NCBI RefSeq assembly: GCF_001445655.1
Contig: NZ_LNBE01000002.1
Location: 558,001 to 622,000 of the forward strand
Source: Streptomyces roseifaciens
Lineage (GTDB): Bacteria; Actinomycetota; Actinomycetes; Streptomycetales; Streptomycetaceae
Length of the DNA stretch: 64,000 nucleotides
Direction: 5' to 3'
Both the position numbers and the translations under genes were made by a program. The first letter of the stretch is position 1; each line of letters begins with the position of its first letter. This document shows positions 56,199 to 64,000 of the stretch, one piece after another. Below the pieces are notes generated by a model. That model was not told where the DNA came from. It ran no database searches and worked only from the letters and a program-made list of their open reading frames with translations.

Positions 56199-57221
56199 AT
56201 GAACACCCACCCCACCCTCGGCCCCGCCCCCGCCAGCACCCCCGCCGCGGCCCCCCTGCACCGCCCCCGGCGCCTGCGCCGGACCCCCCAGCTGCGCCGC
56301 CTGACCGCCGAGACCCAGGTCAACGCGAACAACCTCATCCAGCCCCTCTTCCTGCGCGAGGGCATCACCGAGCCCCGCCCCATCCCCTCCATGCCCGGCG
56401 TCTACCAGCACACCCGCGACAGCCTGCGCAAGGCCGCGGCCGAGGCGGTCGCCGCGGGCGTCGGCGGGATCATGCTCTTCGGCATCCCCACGGACAAGGA
56501 CGAGCAGGGCAGCGGAGCCGTCGACCCCGACGGCATCCTCCAGACCGGGCTGCGCGACGTGACCGCCGAGGTCGGCGACGCCACCGTCGTCATCGGCGAC
56601 ATCAACCTCGACGAGTACACCACCCACGGGCACACCGGCGTCCTCGGCGCCGACGGCGACGTCGACAACGACGCCAGCGTCCTGCTCTACGCGCAGGCCG
56701 CCGTCGTCCAGGCCGACGCCGGCGCCCACATCGTCGCCCCCAGCGGCATGATGGACGGCCAGGTCCGCCACATCCGCGCCGCCCTCGACCAGGCCGGCCA
56801 CCACAACGTCGCCATCCTCGGCTACTCCGCGAAGTACGCCTCGCACTTCTACGGGCCCTTCCGCGACGCCGTCGAATCCTCCCTGCAGGGCAACCGGCGC
56901 ACGTACCAGCAGTACCCCGGCAACATCCGCGAGTCCCTGCGCGAGGTCGACCTCGACCTCGCCGAGGGCGCCGACATGGTCATGGTCAAGCCCGCCCTGG
57001 CCTACCTCGACATCGTCCGCCTCATCGCCGACCGCGTCGACGTCCCCGTCTCCGCCTACCAGGTCTCCGGCGAGTACTCCATGATCGAGGCGGCCGCCGA
57101 GCGCGGCTGGATCGACCGCGACGGCACCGTCGTCGAGAGCCTCACCGCCATCCACCGCGCCGGTGCCTCCCAGATCATCACGTACTGGGCCACCGAGTTC
57201 GCCCCGCGTCTGGGCCGCTGA
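56199..57221 (+). CDS. hemB: 5-aminolevulinate dehydratase (porphobilinogen synthase) paralogue
   Basis: 340 residues, complete. The two active-site lysines are in SAKYASHFYGPFR (near 211) and MVMVKPALAYLD (near 264). Substrate-binding Arg lies in QGNRRTYQQYPGN, and QVSGEYSMI and TYWATEFA close the barrel. The metal loop is INLDEYTTHGHTG, with Asp/Thr instead of the Cys triad of zinc enzymes, so a Mg-type centre is expected. It condenses two 5-aminolevulinates to porphobilinogen. It is adjacent to hemA and hemL but no hemC or hemD is present. Confidence 0.93.
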   Translation: MNTHPTLGPAPASTPAAAPLHRPRRLRRTPQLRRLTAETQVNANNLIQPLFLREGITEPRPIPSMPGVYQHTRDSLRKAAAEAVAAGVGGIMLFGIPTDKDEQGSGAVDPDGILQTGLRDVTAEVGDATVVIGDINLDEYTTHGHTGVLGADGDVDNDASVLLYAQAAVVQADAGAHIVAPSGMMDGQVRHIRAALDQAGHHNVAILGYSAKYASHFYGPFRDAVESSLQGNRRTYQQYPGNIRESLREVDLDLAEGADMVMVKPALAYLDIVRLIADRVDVPVSAYQVSGEYSMIEAAAERGWIDRDGTVVESLTAIHRAGASQIITYWATEFAPRLGR

Positions 57222-57256
57222 CCCGCCCTCCCGCCCCGCGCGGCGAACCTCCCTCC

Positions 57257-57296
57257 CCTGCCGGCCGGGTCGGCCCCCCTCCGCCCGGCCGGCAGG
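57257..57296 (+). terminator. hairpin between hemB and hemA
   Basis: Perfect 13-bp inverted repeat (57257-57269 with 57284-57296, 14-base loop) in the 115-bp gap. It could attenuate read-through from hemB into hemA or protect a processed message. Confidence 0.5.
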
Positions 57297-57333
57297 CACC
57301 CCGCTCCCGCCCGTCACACACCAAGGTGCACAG

Positions 57334-57378
57334 ACCGTGGAACGACAGACCGTGGAACAACACACCGTGGAACGACAC
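57334..57378 (+). repeat. three 15-bp tandem repeats at the hemA start
   Basis: ACCGTGGAACGACAG, ACCGTGGAACAACAC and ACCGTGGAACGACAC follow one another without gaps. Each carries an in-frame GTG (57337, 57352, 57367), so translation could start at any unit; together they encode the N-terminal repeats VERQT, VEQHT, VERHT. Confidence 0.9.
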
Positions 57379-58719
57379 ACACCCGACGACAGCCGGCTGA
57401 TGGCCGTGGGCATCAGCCACGCCACCGCCCCCCTCGACCTCCTCGAACGCCTCTACGAGACCCGCCGCCCCCTGGAGGACCTGTCCGCGGACATGGCCGC
57501 CACCGAGGGCCTCGGCGCCTCCCTCGTCCTGTCGACCTGCAACCGGATGGAGGTCTACCTGGAGGCCGCCCCCGGCACCGACCCCGCGCCCGCCGTCTCC
57601 CGCCTGATCGCCGGCCACACCGGCGTCGACGCCGACGAGATCGCCCCCTACGCCTACGTCCGCGCCGCCGACGACGCGCTGCGCCACCTCTTCCAGGTCG
57701 CCGCGGGCCTCGACTCCGTCGTCCTGGGCGAGGACCAGATCCTCGGCCAGGTCAAGGAGGCACTCGACCGCTCCCAGCGCACCGGCACCGCCAGCAAGAC
57801 CCTCAACCAGGCCGTCCAGGCCGCCCTGCGCGCCGGGAAGCGGGCCCGCAACGAGACCGGCCTCAACGAGGCCGGCCGCTCCCTGGCCACCGCCGGGCTG
57901 GCCTTCTTCGAGCGCCTCGTCGGCTCCCTCGACGGCAGGACCGCCCTCGTCATCGGCGCCGGCTCCTTCGGCGGCGTCGTCCTCGCCGCACTGCGCCGCT
58001 CCGGGCTGCGGACCGTCCACATGGCCAACCGCACGCCCGACAAGGCGCAGCGCCTGGCCGAGACAGCCGGCGGCACCGGATACCCCCTGGAGGACATCCC
58101 CCGCCTCCTGGAGGAGGTCGACGTCGTGGTCAGCTGCACCGCCTCCACCACCCCGCTGGTCACCCGCCGGCACGTCGCCGACGCCATGGCTCGCCGGGCG
58201 GGCCGCGAGCTGTACCTGCTCGACCTCTCCCTGCCCCGCAACATCGAGTCCGAGGCCGCGTCCGTGGAGGGCACCGTCCTGGTCGACCTCCAGCGCATCG
58301 CCGCGGAAGGCGGCGACGACGAGCTCTCCGTAGCCAGCGTCGAAGGCGCCCACCGCATCGTCGACACCGAGGTCGCCGACTTCAAGGCCGCCCGGCGCGC
58401 CGCCCGCGCCACCCCGATCCTCGCCGCCCTGCGCACCAGCGCCGCCGAGGCCACCGCCACCGAACTCGACCGGCTCAGCCGCCGCCTGGACGCCATGGAC
58501 AGCGCCGCCCGGCAGGAGGTCGCCCACAGCGTCCGGCGCATCGTGGACAAGATGCTCCACCAGCCCACCGTCCGCGCCCGCCGGCTCGCGGGCGCCCCCG
58601 ACGGCGACGTCTACGTGGACGCCCTGCGCGAACTCTTCGCCCCCGACCACGCCCCCGGCCATGCCGCCCCCACGGCCGCCCCCCTCACCGCCGCCAATGC
58701 TCAGGAGGTCATGGCATGA
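57337..58719 (+). CDS. hemA: glutamyl-tRNA reductase paralogue
   Basis: 460 residues if started at 57337. The catalytic Cys is in LSTCNRMEVY near residue 68. GLDSVVLGEDQILGQVKEAL, the NADPH motif ALVIGAGSFGG, ANRTPDKAQRLAE, DLSLPRNIE and the C-terminal dimerisation spine follow in the order of GluTR. It reduces glutamyl-tRNA to glutamate-1-semialdehyde. The start is unclear: three 15-bp repeats give GTGs at 57337, 57352 and 57367, and ATG 57400 begins the conserved MAVGISH. 57337 is chosen because AAGGTG lies upstream. It overlaps the acyl-CoA ligase gene by 4 bp. Confidence 0.92.
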   Translation: MERQTVEQHTVERHTPDDSRLMAVGISHATAPLDLLERLYETRRPLEDLSADMAATEGLGASLVLSTCNRMEVYLEAAPGTDPAPAVSRLIAGHTGVDADEIAPYAYVRAADDALRHLFQVAAGLDSVVLGEDQILGQVKEALDRSQRTGTASKTLNQAVQAALRAGKRARNETGLNEAGRSLATAGLAFFERLVGSLDGRTALVIGAGSFGGVVLAALRRSGLRTVHMANRTPDKAQRLAETAGGTGYPLEDIPRLLEEVDVVVSCTASTTPLVTRRHVADAMARRAGRELYLLDLSLPRNIESEAASVEGTVLVDLQRIAAEGGDDELSVASVEGAHRIVDTEVADFKAARRAARATPILAALRTSAAEATATELDRLSRRLDAMDSAARQEVAHSVRRIVDKMLHQPTVRARRLAGAPDGDVYVDALRELFAPDHAPGHAAPTAAPLTAANAQEVMA

Positions 58720-60770
58720 GCGCAATATCAGCCCTGTGGAACGCCCGGTCCATCGCCGTCATCGGTGCGACCGAACGCCCCGGCGCCCTCGGCCGCAAGC
58801 CCATGGACTTCCTCCTGCGCCACGGCTACGAGGGCCGCATCCTGCCCGTCAACCCCCGCGGCGGCGAGGTCCTGGGCGTCCCCGCCCACCGCAGCCTCAC
58901 CGACGCCCCGGGGCCCGTCGACCTCGCCCTGATCATGGTGGCGGCCGACCGCGTCCCCGGCGCCGTCGACGACTGCATCACCGCGGGCGTCCCCCTCGCC
59001 ATCATCGCCTCCTCCGGCTTCGCCGAGACCGGCGACGAGGGCACCGTCCTCCAGGACGACCTGGTGGCCCGCGCCCGCGCCGGCGGACTGCGCCTGATCG
59101 GGCCCAACTGCATCGGCGCCGTCAGCTTCAACAACCGTGTCCTGGCCACCTTCAGCCCCCTCTTCGGGGCCGAGAGCGTCCCCTTCGAGCCGGGCACCCT
59201 CGCCTTCGTCAGCCAGAGCGGCGCGCTCGGCTTCGGCGCAGCCAGCCTCGCCCTGCAGCGCGGCCTGCGCCCCGGATGGGTCGTCAGCACGGGCAACGAC
59301 GCCGACGTCACCGCCCTGGAAGTGCTGCGCGAGCTGTCCGCCGAACCCGGGTGCACCGGCCTCCTCGGCTACCTGGAGGACATCCCCGACACCGCCACGC
59401 TGCGCCTGCTCGCCGAGTCCGGCAAGCCCGTGGCCCTGCTGAAGTCGGGCCGCACCGAGGCCGGCGGGCGGGCCGCCGCCTCCCACACCGGCGCCCTGGC
59501 CACCGACGACCGCGTCCTGGACGCAGCCCTGCGCCAGCTCGGCATCGCGCGCGTCGACGACATCGACGAACTCCTCGACGTCGCCCAGGCCTTCGAGTTC
59601 CCCCTGCGCCCCAAGGGCCCCAAGGTGGCGGTCGTCACCACGTCGGGCGGCTCGGGCATCCTGGCCGCCGACGCCGTCGAGGACGCCGGCCTCGAACTGA
59701 GCAGCCTCAGCGCCGAGAGCACCGCCGCCCTCGCCGAGATCGTCCCGCCCTTCGGTGCGGTCGACAACCCCGTCGACATCACCGCGACCGTCCTGAGCGA
59801 CCCGTCGCTGTTCGACAAGTCCCTCGACGTCCTGATCGCCGACCCGTCCGTCGACATCATCATCGCCTGCTTCTGCGTGATGGCCGGCCCCGACGTGGAG
59901 AAGGCCGTCACCGCCCTGTCCAAGGCGGCCCGCAAGGGCGGCAAGCCCATCCTGGTGGCCCGCACCGGAGCCGACTTCCTCGCCCCCGACGCGCCCGCCC
60001 AGCTCCGCGAGGCGGGCCTGCCCGACTACCCCACCCCCGCCCGGGCCCTGCGCGCCGCCTCCGCGCTCTGGCAGGTCAGCCGCCCCCGCCCCACGGCGGC
60101 CGCCCCCGCCGGCGCCGGTGCGCCGGCCCCCGCGCCGGACGCCACCGAGCCGCAGCTCAAGGCCCTTCTGGCGGCCGCCGGAGCCACCGTTCCCCGGGGC
60201 CGCCTCGCCACCGGTCCCGAGGACGCCGCACGCCTGGTGGCCGAGCTGGGCGGCAGCGCCGTCGCCAAGGCCGTCGTTCCCGGGCTGCTGCACAAGTCCG
60301 AGGCCGGGGGCGTCCTCGTCGGCATCACCGAGGACGACGCGCCCGCGGCGTACGACAAGCTGGCCGCTCTCGGCGGCGGCGTCCTCGTCGAGGAGCTCGC
60401 CGCCGACGGCGTGGAGGTCCTCGTCGGCGCCCGCACCAGCACGCTGGGCACCGTCCTGACCGTCGGGCTGGGCGGCATCTTCACCGAGGTCCTCGACGAC
60501 GTCAGCCACCGGCTGCTGCCGCTGGCCCCCGGCGATGCCGAAGCGATGATCGCCGAACTGCGCGGTGCCGCACTCCTGAACGGCGCGCGCGGCACGGCCC
60601 CGGCCGACACCGCCGCCCTCGCCCGTCTCCTGGAGCGGATCGCCCTGACGGTCCAGGACTGGCCCGAGGGCTTCGAGCTCGACCTCAACCCGGTGCGCGT
60701 CATGAAGGACGGCGGGGGAGCGGTGGTCCTCGACGCCGCGTACACGCTGACCACCGGCACCGCCGGCTGA
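58716..60770 (+). CDS. ADP-forming acyl-CoA ligase (acetyl-CoA synthetase ADP family)
   Basis: 684 residues. Domain order is CoA-binding Rossmann ([29 protein letters not shown]), succinyl-CoA-ligase-like ([16 protein letters not shown], and the phospho-His region [14 protein letters not shown]), and a C-terminal ATP-grasp domain ([30 protein letters not shown]). Such fused ligases make or use acyl-CoAs with ATP to ADP and phosphate; they are uncommon in polyketide loci, where AMP-forming ligases are the rule. It may activate 5-aminolevulinate, a dicarboxylate or the polyketide acid. ATGA overlap with hemA indicates coupled translation. Confidence 0.88.
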   Translation: MSAISALWNARSIAVIGATERPGALGRKPMDFLLRHGYEGRILPVNPRGGEVLGVPAHRSLTDAPGPVDLALIMVAADRVPGAVDDCITAGVPLAIIASSGFAETGDEGTVLQDDLVARARAGGLRLIGPNCIGAVSFNNRVLATFSPLFGAESVPFEPGTLAFVSQSGALGFGAASLALQRGLRPGWVVSTGNDADVTALEVLRELSAEPGCTGLLGYLEDIPDTATLRLLAESGKPVALLKSGRTEAGGRAAASHTGALATDDRVLDAALRQLGIARVDDIDELLDVAQAFEFPLRPKGPKVAVVTTSGGSGILAADAVEDAGLELSSLSAESTAALAEIVPPFGAVDNPVDITATVLSDPSLFDKSLDVLIADPSVDIIIACFCVMAGPDVEKAVTALSKAARKGGKPILVARTGADFLAPDAPAQLREAGLPDYPTPARALRAASALWQVSRPRPTAAAPAGAGAPAPAPDATEPQLKALLAAAGATVPRGRLATGPEDAARLVAELGGSAVAKAVVPGLLHKSEAGGVLVGITEDDAPAAYDKLAALGGGVLVEELAADGVEVLVGARTSTLGTVLTVGLGGIFTEVLDDVSHRLLPLAPGDAEAMIAELRGAALLNGARGTAPADTAALARLLERIALTVQDWPEGFELDLNPVRVMKDGGGAVVLDAAYTLTTGTAG

Positions 60771-60794
60771 CACCGCCCGCACCCGTACCACCCC

Positions 60795-60828
60795 GGTGGA
60801 GCCGGCGGCCCCGTACGCCGGCTCCACC
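60795..60828 (+). terminator. hairpin between acyl-CoA ligase and hemL genes
   Basis: Perfect 13-bp inverted repeat (60795-60807 with 60816-60828, 8-base loop) in the 115-bp gap upstream of hemL. Terminator or attenuator candidate; hemL may have its own promoter after it. Confidence 0.5.
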
Positions 60829-60885
60829 CCCTCCCGCCGCCCCCGGCCCCTCTCCTGTCCTCTCCCGTCGCGAAAGGCCCGTTCC

Positions 60886-62214
60886 ATGACCGCCCCTGCC
60901 CACCCCGCCCCCACCGGTACCACCGCCATGTCCGACACGTTGTTCGCCCGCGCGGGCCAGGTCATCCCCGGCGGCGTCAACTCGCCCGTCCGCGCCTTCG
61001 GTTCGGTCGGCGGCACCCCGGTGTTCATGGCCTCCGCCCAGGGGCCGTACCTCACCGACACCGACGGCAACCAGTACGTCGACCTGATCTGCTCCTGGGG
61101 GCCGATGATCCTCGGCCACCGCCACCCCGCCGTCATGGACGCCGTCCGGGCGGCCCTCGCGAAGGGCACGTCCTTCGGCACCGCCACCGAGGGCGAGATC
61201 GCCCTCGCCGAGGAGATCACCTCCCGCGTCGCCCCCGTGGAGCGCGTGCGCCTGGTGACGTCCGGCACCGAGGCGACGATGTCCGCGATCCGCCTGGCCC
61301 GCGGGTTCACGGGCCGGACGAAGATCGTGAAGTTCGCCGGCTGCTACCACGGCCACGTCGACGCCCTCCTGGCCGCCGCGGGTTCGGGCCTCGCCACCTT
61401 CGCCCTGCCGGACACGCCCGGCGTGACCGGGGCCCAGGCCGGCGACACCATCGTCCTGCCCTACAACGACCTCGCCGCCGTCGAGAGGGCCTTCGCCGAG
61501 CAGGGCTCCGACATCGCCTGCGTCATCACCGAGGCGGCCCCCGGCAACATGGGCGCCGTCCCGCCCCTGCCCGGCTTCAACCAGGGCCTTGCCGACCTCT
61601 GCCGGCGCCACGGCGCCCTCTACATCTCCGACGAGGTCATGACCGGCTTCCGCGCGGCCCGGGACGGCTGGTACGGGCGGGACGGCGTGGCGGCGGACCT
61701 GTTCACGTACGGCAAGGTCATGGGCGGCGGCTTCCCGGCCGCGGCCTTCGGCGGCCGCGCCGACGTCATGGAGCACCTCGCCCCGGCCGGCCCCGTCTAC
61801 CAGGCCGGCACCCTCGCCGGGAACCCGGTCGCCACCGCCGCCGGGCTCGCCACGCTGCGGCACTGCACCGACGACGTCTACGACCGCCTGGAGACCGTCT
61901 CCGCCACGATCGGCAGCCACGTCTCCTCCGCCCTGGCCGCCGAGGGCGTCGACCACCAACTGCAGTACTCCGGCACCATGTTCTCGGTCTTCTTCGCCTC
62001 CGCGCCCGTCACCGACTACGACGCGGTCAGGGCCACCGAGGCGCACCGCTACCGCGCCTTCTTCCACGCGATGCTGCGCCAGGGCGTCTACCTGCCCCCC
62101 TCGCCGTTCGAGGCGTGGTTCGTCTCCGCCTCCCACGACGACCGTGCCGTGGACCGGGTGCTGTCGGCCCTGCCCGCGGCCGCCAAGGCGGCCGCGGCGG
62201 CGGAAGCGGCCTGA
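60886..62214 (+). CDS. hemL: glutamate-1-semialdehyde 2,1-aminomutase paralogue
   Basis: 442 residues, PLP fold-type [18 protein letters not shown] is the usual start of [16 protein letters not shown] follows, [15 protein letters not shown] binds phosphate, and the PLP Lys is in [17 protein letters not shown] near 277. It converts glutamate-1-semialdehyde to 5-aminolevulinate. All expected motifs are present, so it should be active. GAAAGG stands 8 bases before the ATG. With gltX, hemA and hemB it gives a complete glutamate-to-porphobilinogen route inside the cluster. Confidence 0.94.
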   Translation: MTAPAHPAPTGTTAMSDTLFARAGQVIPGGVNSPVRAFGSVGGTPVFMASAQGPYLTDTDGNQYVDLICSWGPMILGHRHPAVMDAVRAALAKGTSFGTATEGEIALAEEITSRVAPVERVRLVTSGTEATMSAIRLARGFTGRTKIVKFAGCYHGHVDALLAAAGSGLATFALPDTPGVTGAQAGDTIVLPYNDLAAVERAFAEQGSDIACVITEAAPGNMGAVPPLPGFNQGLADLCRRHGALYISDEVMTGFRAARDGWYGRDGVAADLFTYGKVMGGGFPAAAFGGRADVMEHLAPAGPVYQAGTLAGNPVATAAGLATLRHCTDDVYDRLETVSATIGSHVSSALAAEGVDHQLQYSGTMFSVFFASAPVTDYDAVRATEAHRYRAFFHAMLRQGVYLPPSPFEAWFVSASHDDRAVDRVLSALPAAAKAAAAAEAA

Positions 62215-62220
62215 GCCGTA

Positions 62221-62268
62221 CGCGCCGCTGCCGGGCCCGGTGACGTTCCCGGACCCGGCAGCGGCGCG
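62221..62268. terminator. bidirectional terminator between hemL and ohr
   Basis: 20-bp stem with one mismatch (62221-62240 with 62249-62268, 8-base loop) between convergent genes. Confidence 0.75.
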
Positions 62269-62282
62269 AGCTCAAAGGCCGT

Positions 62283-62699
62283 TCAGGACGTCAGCGAGAT
62301 GCCGACCCGGATGCTGTCGCGCACCGCCTTGGAATACGGGCAGCGCCCGTGGGCCTGCTCCACCAGGGAGCGCGCGACCTCCTCCGGGACCCCCGGCAGG
62401 GCGACGACGAGGTCGGCGCTGATCGAGTACCCGCTCTCGTCCCGCTCCAGATGGACCTGCGCGGAGACCGTGTCCCCGGACAGGGCCACCTTGGCCTCGC
62501 GGGCCGACAGCCGCAGGGCGCTGTGGAAGCACGCCGCATAACCGGCCGCGAACAGCTGCTCGGGGTTGGTGGAACCGCCCGGGCCGCCGACCTCCTTGGG
62601 CGCGGCCAGCCCCAGCTCCAGGACACCGTCCGACGAGCGCACGCGTCCGTTGCGGCCGTCGCCCGCCGACACCACACCGGCTGTGTAGACAACTCCCAC
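62283..62699 (-). CDS. ohr: organic hydroperoxide resistance protein (Ohr/OsmC family)
   Basis: 138 residues: the start GVVYTAGVVSAGDGRNGRV, the first peroxidatic Cys in FAAGYAACFHSALRL and the second in GRCPYSKAVRDSI, as in Ohr. It reduces organic peroxides through a dithiol in the cytoplasm. The GTG at 62699 is preferred because the protein then begins like other Ohr proteins and GGAG lies 9 bases upstream; an ATG at 62714 is the alternative. It may protect the producer from peroxidised or photosensitising intermediates, which is inference. Divergent from the CoA-transferase-like gene. Confidence 0.9.
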   Translation of the reverse strand: MGVVYTAGVVSAGDGRNGRVRSSDGVLELGLAAPKEVGGPGGSTNPEQLFAAGYAACFHSALRLSAREAKVALSGDTVSAQVHLERDESGYSISADLVVALPGVPEEVARSLVEQAHGRCPYSKAVRDSIRVGISLTS

Positions 62700-62825
62700 G
62701 GGAAAACACTCCATTCACGATCGGAGAGCAGGAAAGGAAACACCCGGAACCTAGAAAACGGCTGCCCCGCAGGCCATACGGAACCCCGAACCGAACTGAT
62801 CAGAAAAGGAAATGAGGAACCCGGA

Positions 62826-63899
62826 ATGGGCCCCCTGAACTCCCTGCGCGTCGTGGAACTCGCCGCCGGCGCCCCCACCGCCTACGCCGCCACCCTCCTG
62901 GCCGACCTCGGCGCGGACGTCGTACGGATCGACCGCCCCGCACCCGGCGGCCGCCACCACGCCGCCGACCCCCTCGGCCGCGGCCGCCGTTCGTTCGCAG
63001 CCGACCTCAAGGACGAGAACGACCTGCGGACCGTACGCTCCCTGATCGACCGGGCGGACGTCTTCCTGGAAGGGCTGCGCCCCGGCATGTGCGAGCGCCT
63101 CGGGCTGGGCCCCGACGCCCTCACCGCGAGCAACCCGCGCCTGATCTACGCCCGCCTCTCCGGATGGGGCAGGAGCGGGGCCTGGGCCCAGCGCCCGGGC
63201 CACGACATCAGCTTCCTGGCCATGGCCGGCCTCCTGGACGGCGACCGCCCCGCCGATGCGCCCCCGGCTCCGCCCTCCACGTATCTCTCCACTTTCGCCG
63301 GCGGAGGCATGCTCCAGGCCCTCGGCATCCTGGCCGCCCTCCACGAACGCAGCCGCTCCGGCCGGGGCCAGGTCGTGGACGCGGCGATGGTCGACGGCGC
63401 GGCCATGCTGGACGTGATGGTCCGTCAGTGGCGGGAGCTGCCGGGCATGACCACGGTGACCGACGCCCCGTTCTACACCACCTACGTCTGCCAGGACGGC
63501 CTGTCCGTCGCGGTCGGCGCCATCGAGCCGCGCTTCTACGACACGCTCCTGGAGTGCCTGGCCCTCGACCCGGCCGCCCTGCCCGACCGCGCCGACGAAA
63601 CCGCCTGGCCCGCCCTGCGCGCACGCCTCGCGGAGGCCTTCGCGGAACACCCCCGCCACCACTGGACGAAGGTCTTCGACGAGCACGAGGCCTGCGTCGT
63701 GCCCGTCCTGGACGCCGCCGAGGCCCCCGGGCACCCGGCCCTGCAGGAACGGGGCACCTTCGTCGAGGTGGCCGGCGCCCACCAGCCCGCCCCGTCCCCG
63801 CGCTTCGGCCGCACCCCGGCGGCCACCCCGGCCCCGGCCCCCGCGCCGGGCGAGCACACCGCCGAGATCCTGGAGGCCTGGCAGGCACCGACGGGGTGA
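62826..63899 (+). CDS. CaiB/BaiF family protein, alpha-methylacyl-CoA racemase-like
   Basis: 357 residues. The N-terminal part has LRVVELAAGAPTAYAATLLADLGADVVRI in sequence (the CoA-binding start), then IYARLSGWGRSGAWAQRPGH with DISFLAM, LGILAALHERSRSGRGQVVD and AMVDGAAMLDVM. The GH-D-I motif is that of AMACR-type racemases rather than formyl-CoA transferases. It would epimerise or transfer an acyl-CoA, so it may act on the product of the nearby ADP-forming ligase. AGGAA precedes the ATG at 62826. The C-terminus has a Pro/Ala repeat tail. Confidence 0.9.
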   Translation: MGPLNSLRVVELAAGAPTAYAATLLADLGADVVRIDRPAPGGRHHAADPLGRGRRSFAADLKDENDLRTVRSLIDRADVFLEGLRPGMCERLGLGPDALTASNPRLIYARLSGWGRSGAWAQRPGHDISFLAMAGLLDGDRPADAPPAPPSTYLSTFAGGGMLQALGILAALHERSRSGRGQVVDAAMVDGAAMLDVMVRQWRELPGMTTVTDAPFYTTYVCQDGLSVAVGAIEPRFYDTLLECLALDPAALPDRADETAWPALRARLAEAFAEHPRHHWTKVFDEHEACVVPVLDAAEAPGHPALQERGTFVEVAGAHQPAPSPRFGRTPAATPAPAPAPGEHTAEILEAWQAPTG

Positions 63900-64000
63900 G
63901 CCCCCGATCCACCGGCGGCCGGAGAGGACGGGGCCCCGCCTCCTCCGGCCGCGCGGGGAGCGCGCCGCGCCGACCGACCTCTACGGCTGACGGCGTGCAA

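Overview
The window is chromosomal DNA of a Streptomyces or close relative. GC is very high, GTG starts and 4-bp stop/start overlaps are common, the gas-vesicle genes are in the order gvpO-A-F-G-J-L-S-K, and one gene carries the rare TTA (bldA) codon. I found no tRNA, rRNA, CRISPR array, insertion sequence or phage gene.

Left part, 1-21 kb (ordinary and accessory genes): a BBE-type flavin oxidase cut by the window edge and an SDR; a minus-strand operon of a small dehydrogenase subunit, a GMC oxidoreductase and a ferritin-like protein; an L,D-transpeptidase; a secreted repeat protein; a DMT transporter; a hexapeptide acetyltransferase; an ABM monooxygenase; a secreted RelA/SpoT-fold protein; a membrane glycosyltransferase; an FMN reductase; a D-amino-acid oxidase; a DUF4360 protein; a P450; a TTA-containing gene of unknown function; and a glutamine-synthetase-like/amidohydrolase pair (a split FluG).

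Middle part, 21-40 kb: the complete gas-vesicle operon; a partial second respiratory set (ctaD-ctaF facing qcrB); metE behind a cobalamin riboswitch but interrupted by a perfect 124-bp inverted repeat with long G/C homopolymers, which may be an assembly artefact; several small unknown proteins; a 1125-residue helical-repeat protein; a sulfite-oxidase-like enzyme; a methyltransferase; and a 2OG-Fe(II) oxygenase.

Right part, 40-64 kb (specialised metabolism): a TetR regulator, a one-module KR-less iterative-type PKS (KS-AT-DH-like-ACP), two regulators of the same unusual architecture (YCII-like domain plus LuxR HTH), a LysR regulator, MFS and DMT transporters, an LLM flavin oxidoreductase, an FAD monooxygenase flanked by two Asp/Glu-racemase-superfamily proteins lacking expected catalytic cysteines, an ADP-forming acyl-CoA ligase, a CaiB/AMACR-type enzyme and an Ohr protein. 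Embedded among them is a paralogous C5 pathway, GluRS, HemA, HemL and HemB, without HemC, HemD or HemE. Together these would convert glutamate to 5-aminolevulinate and porphobilinogen and stop there. I infer that the locus makes a product containing an ALA- or porphobilinogen-derived unit, probably with a non-reduced (orsellinate-like) polyketide. This is the best candidate for an undescribed system here; the cluster probably continues past the right edge.
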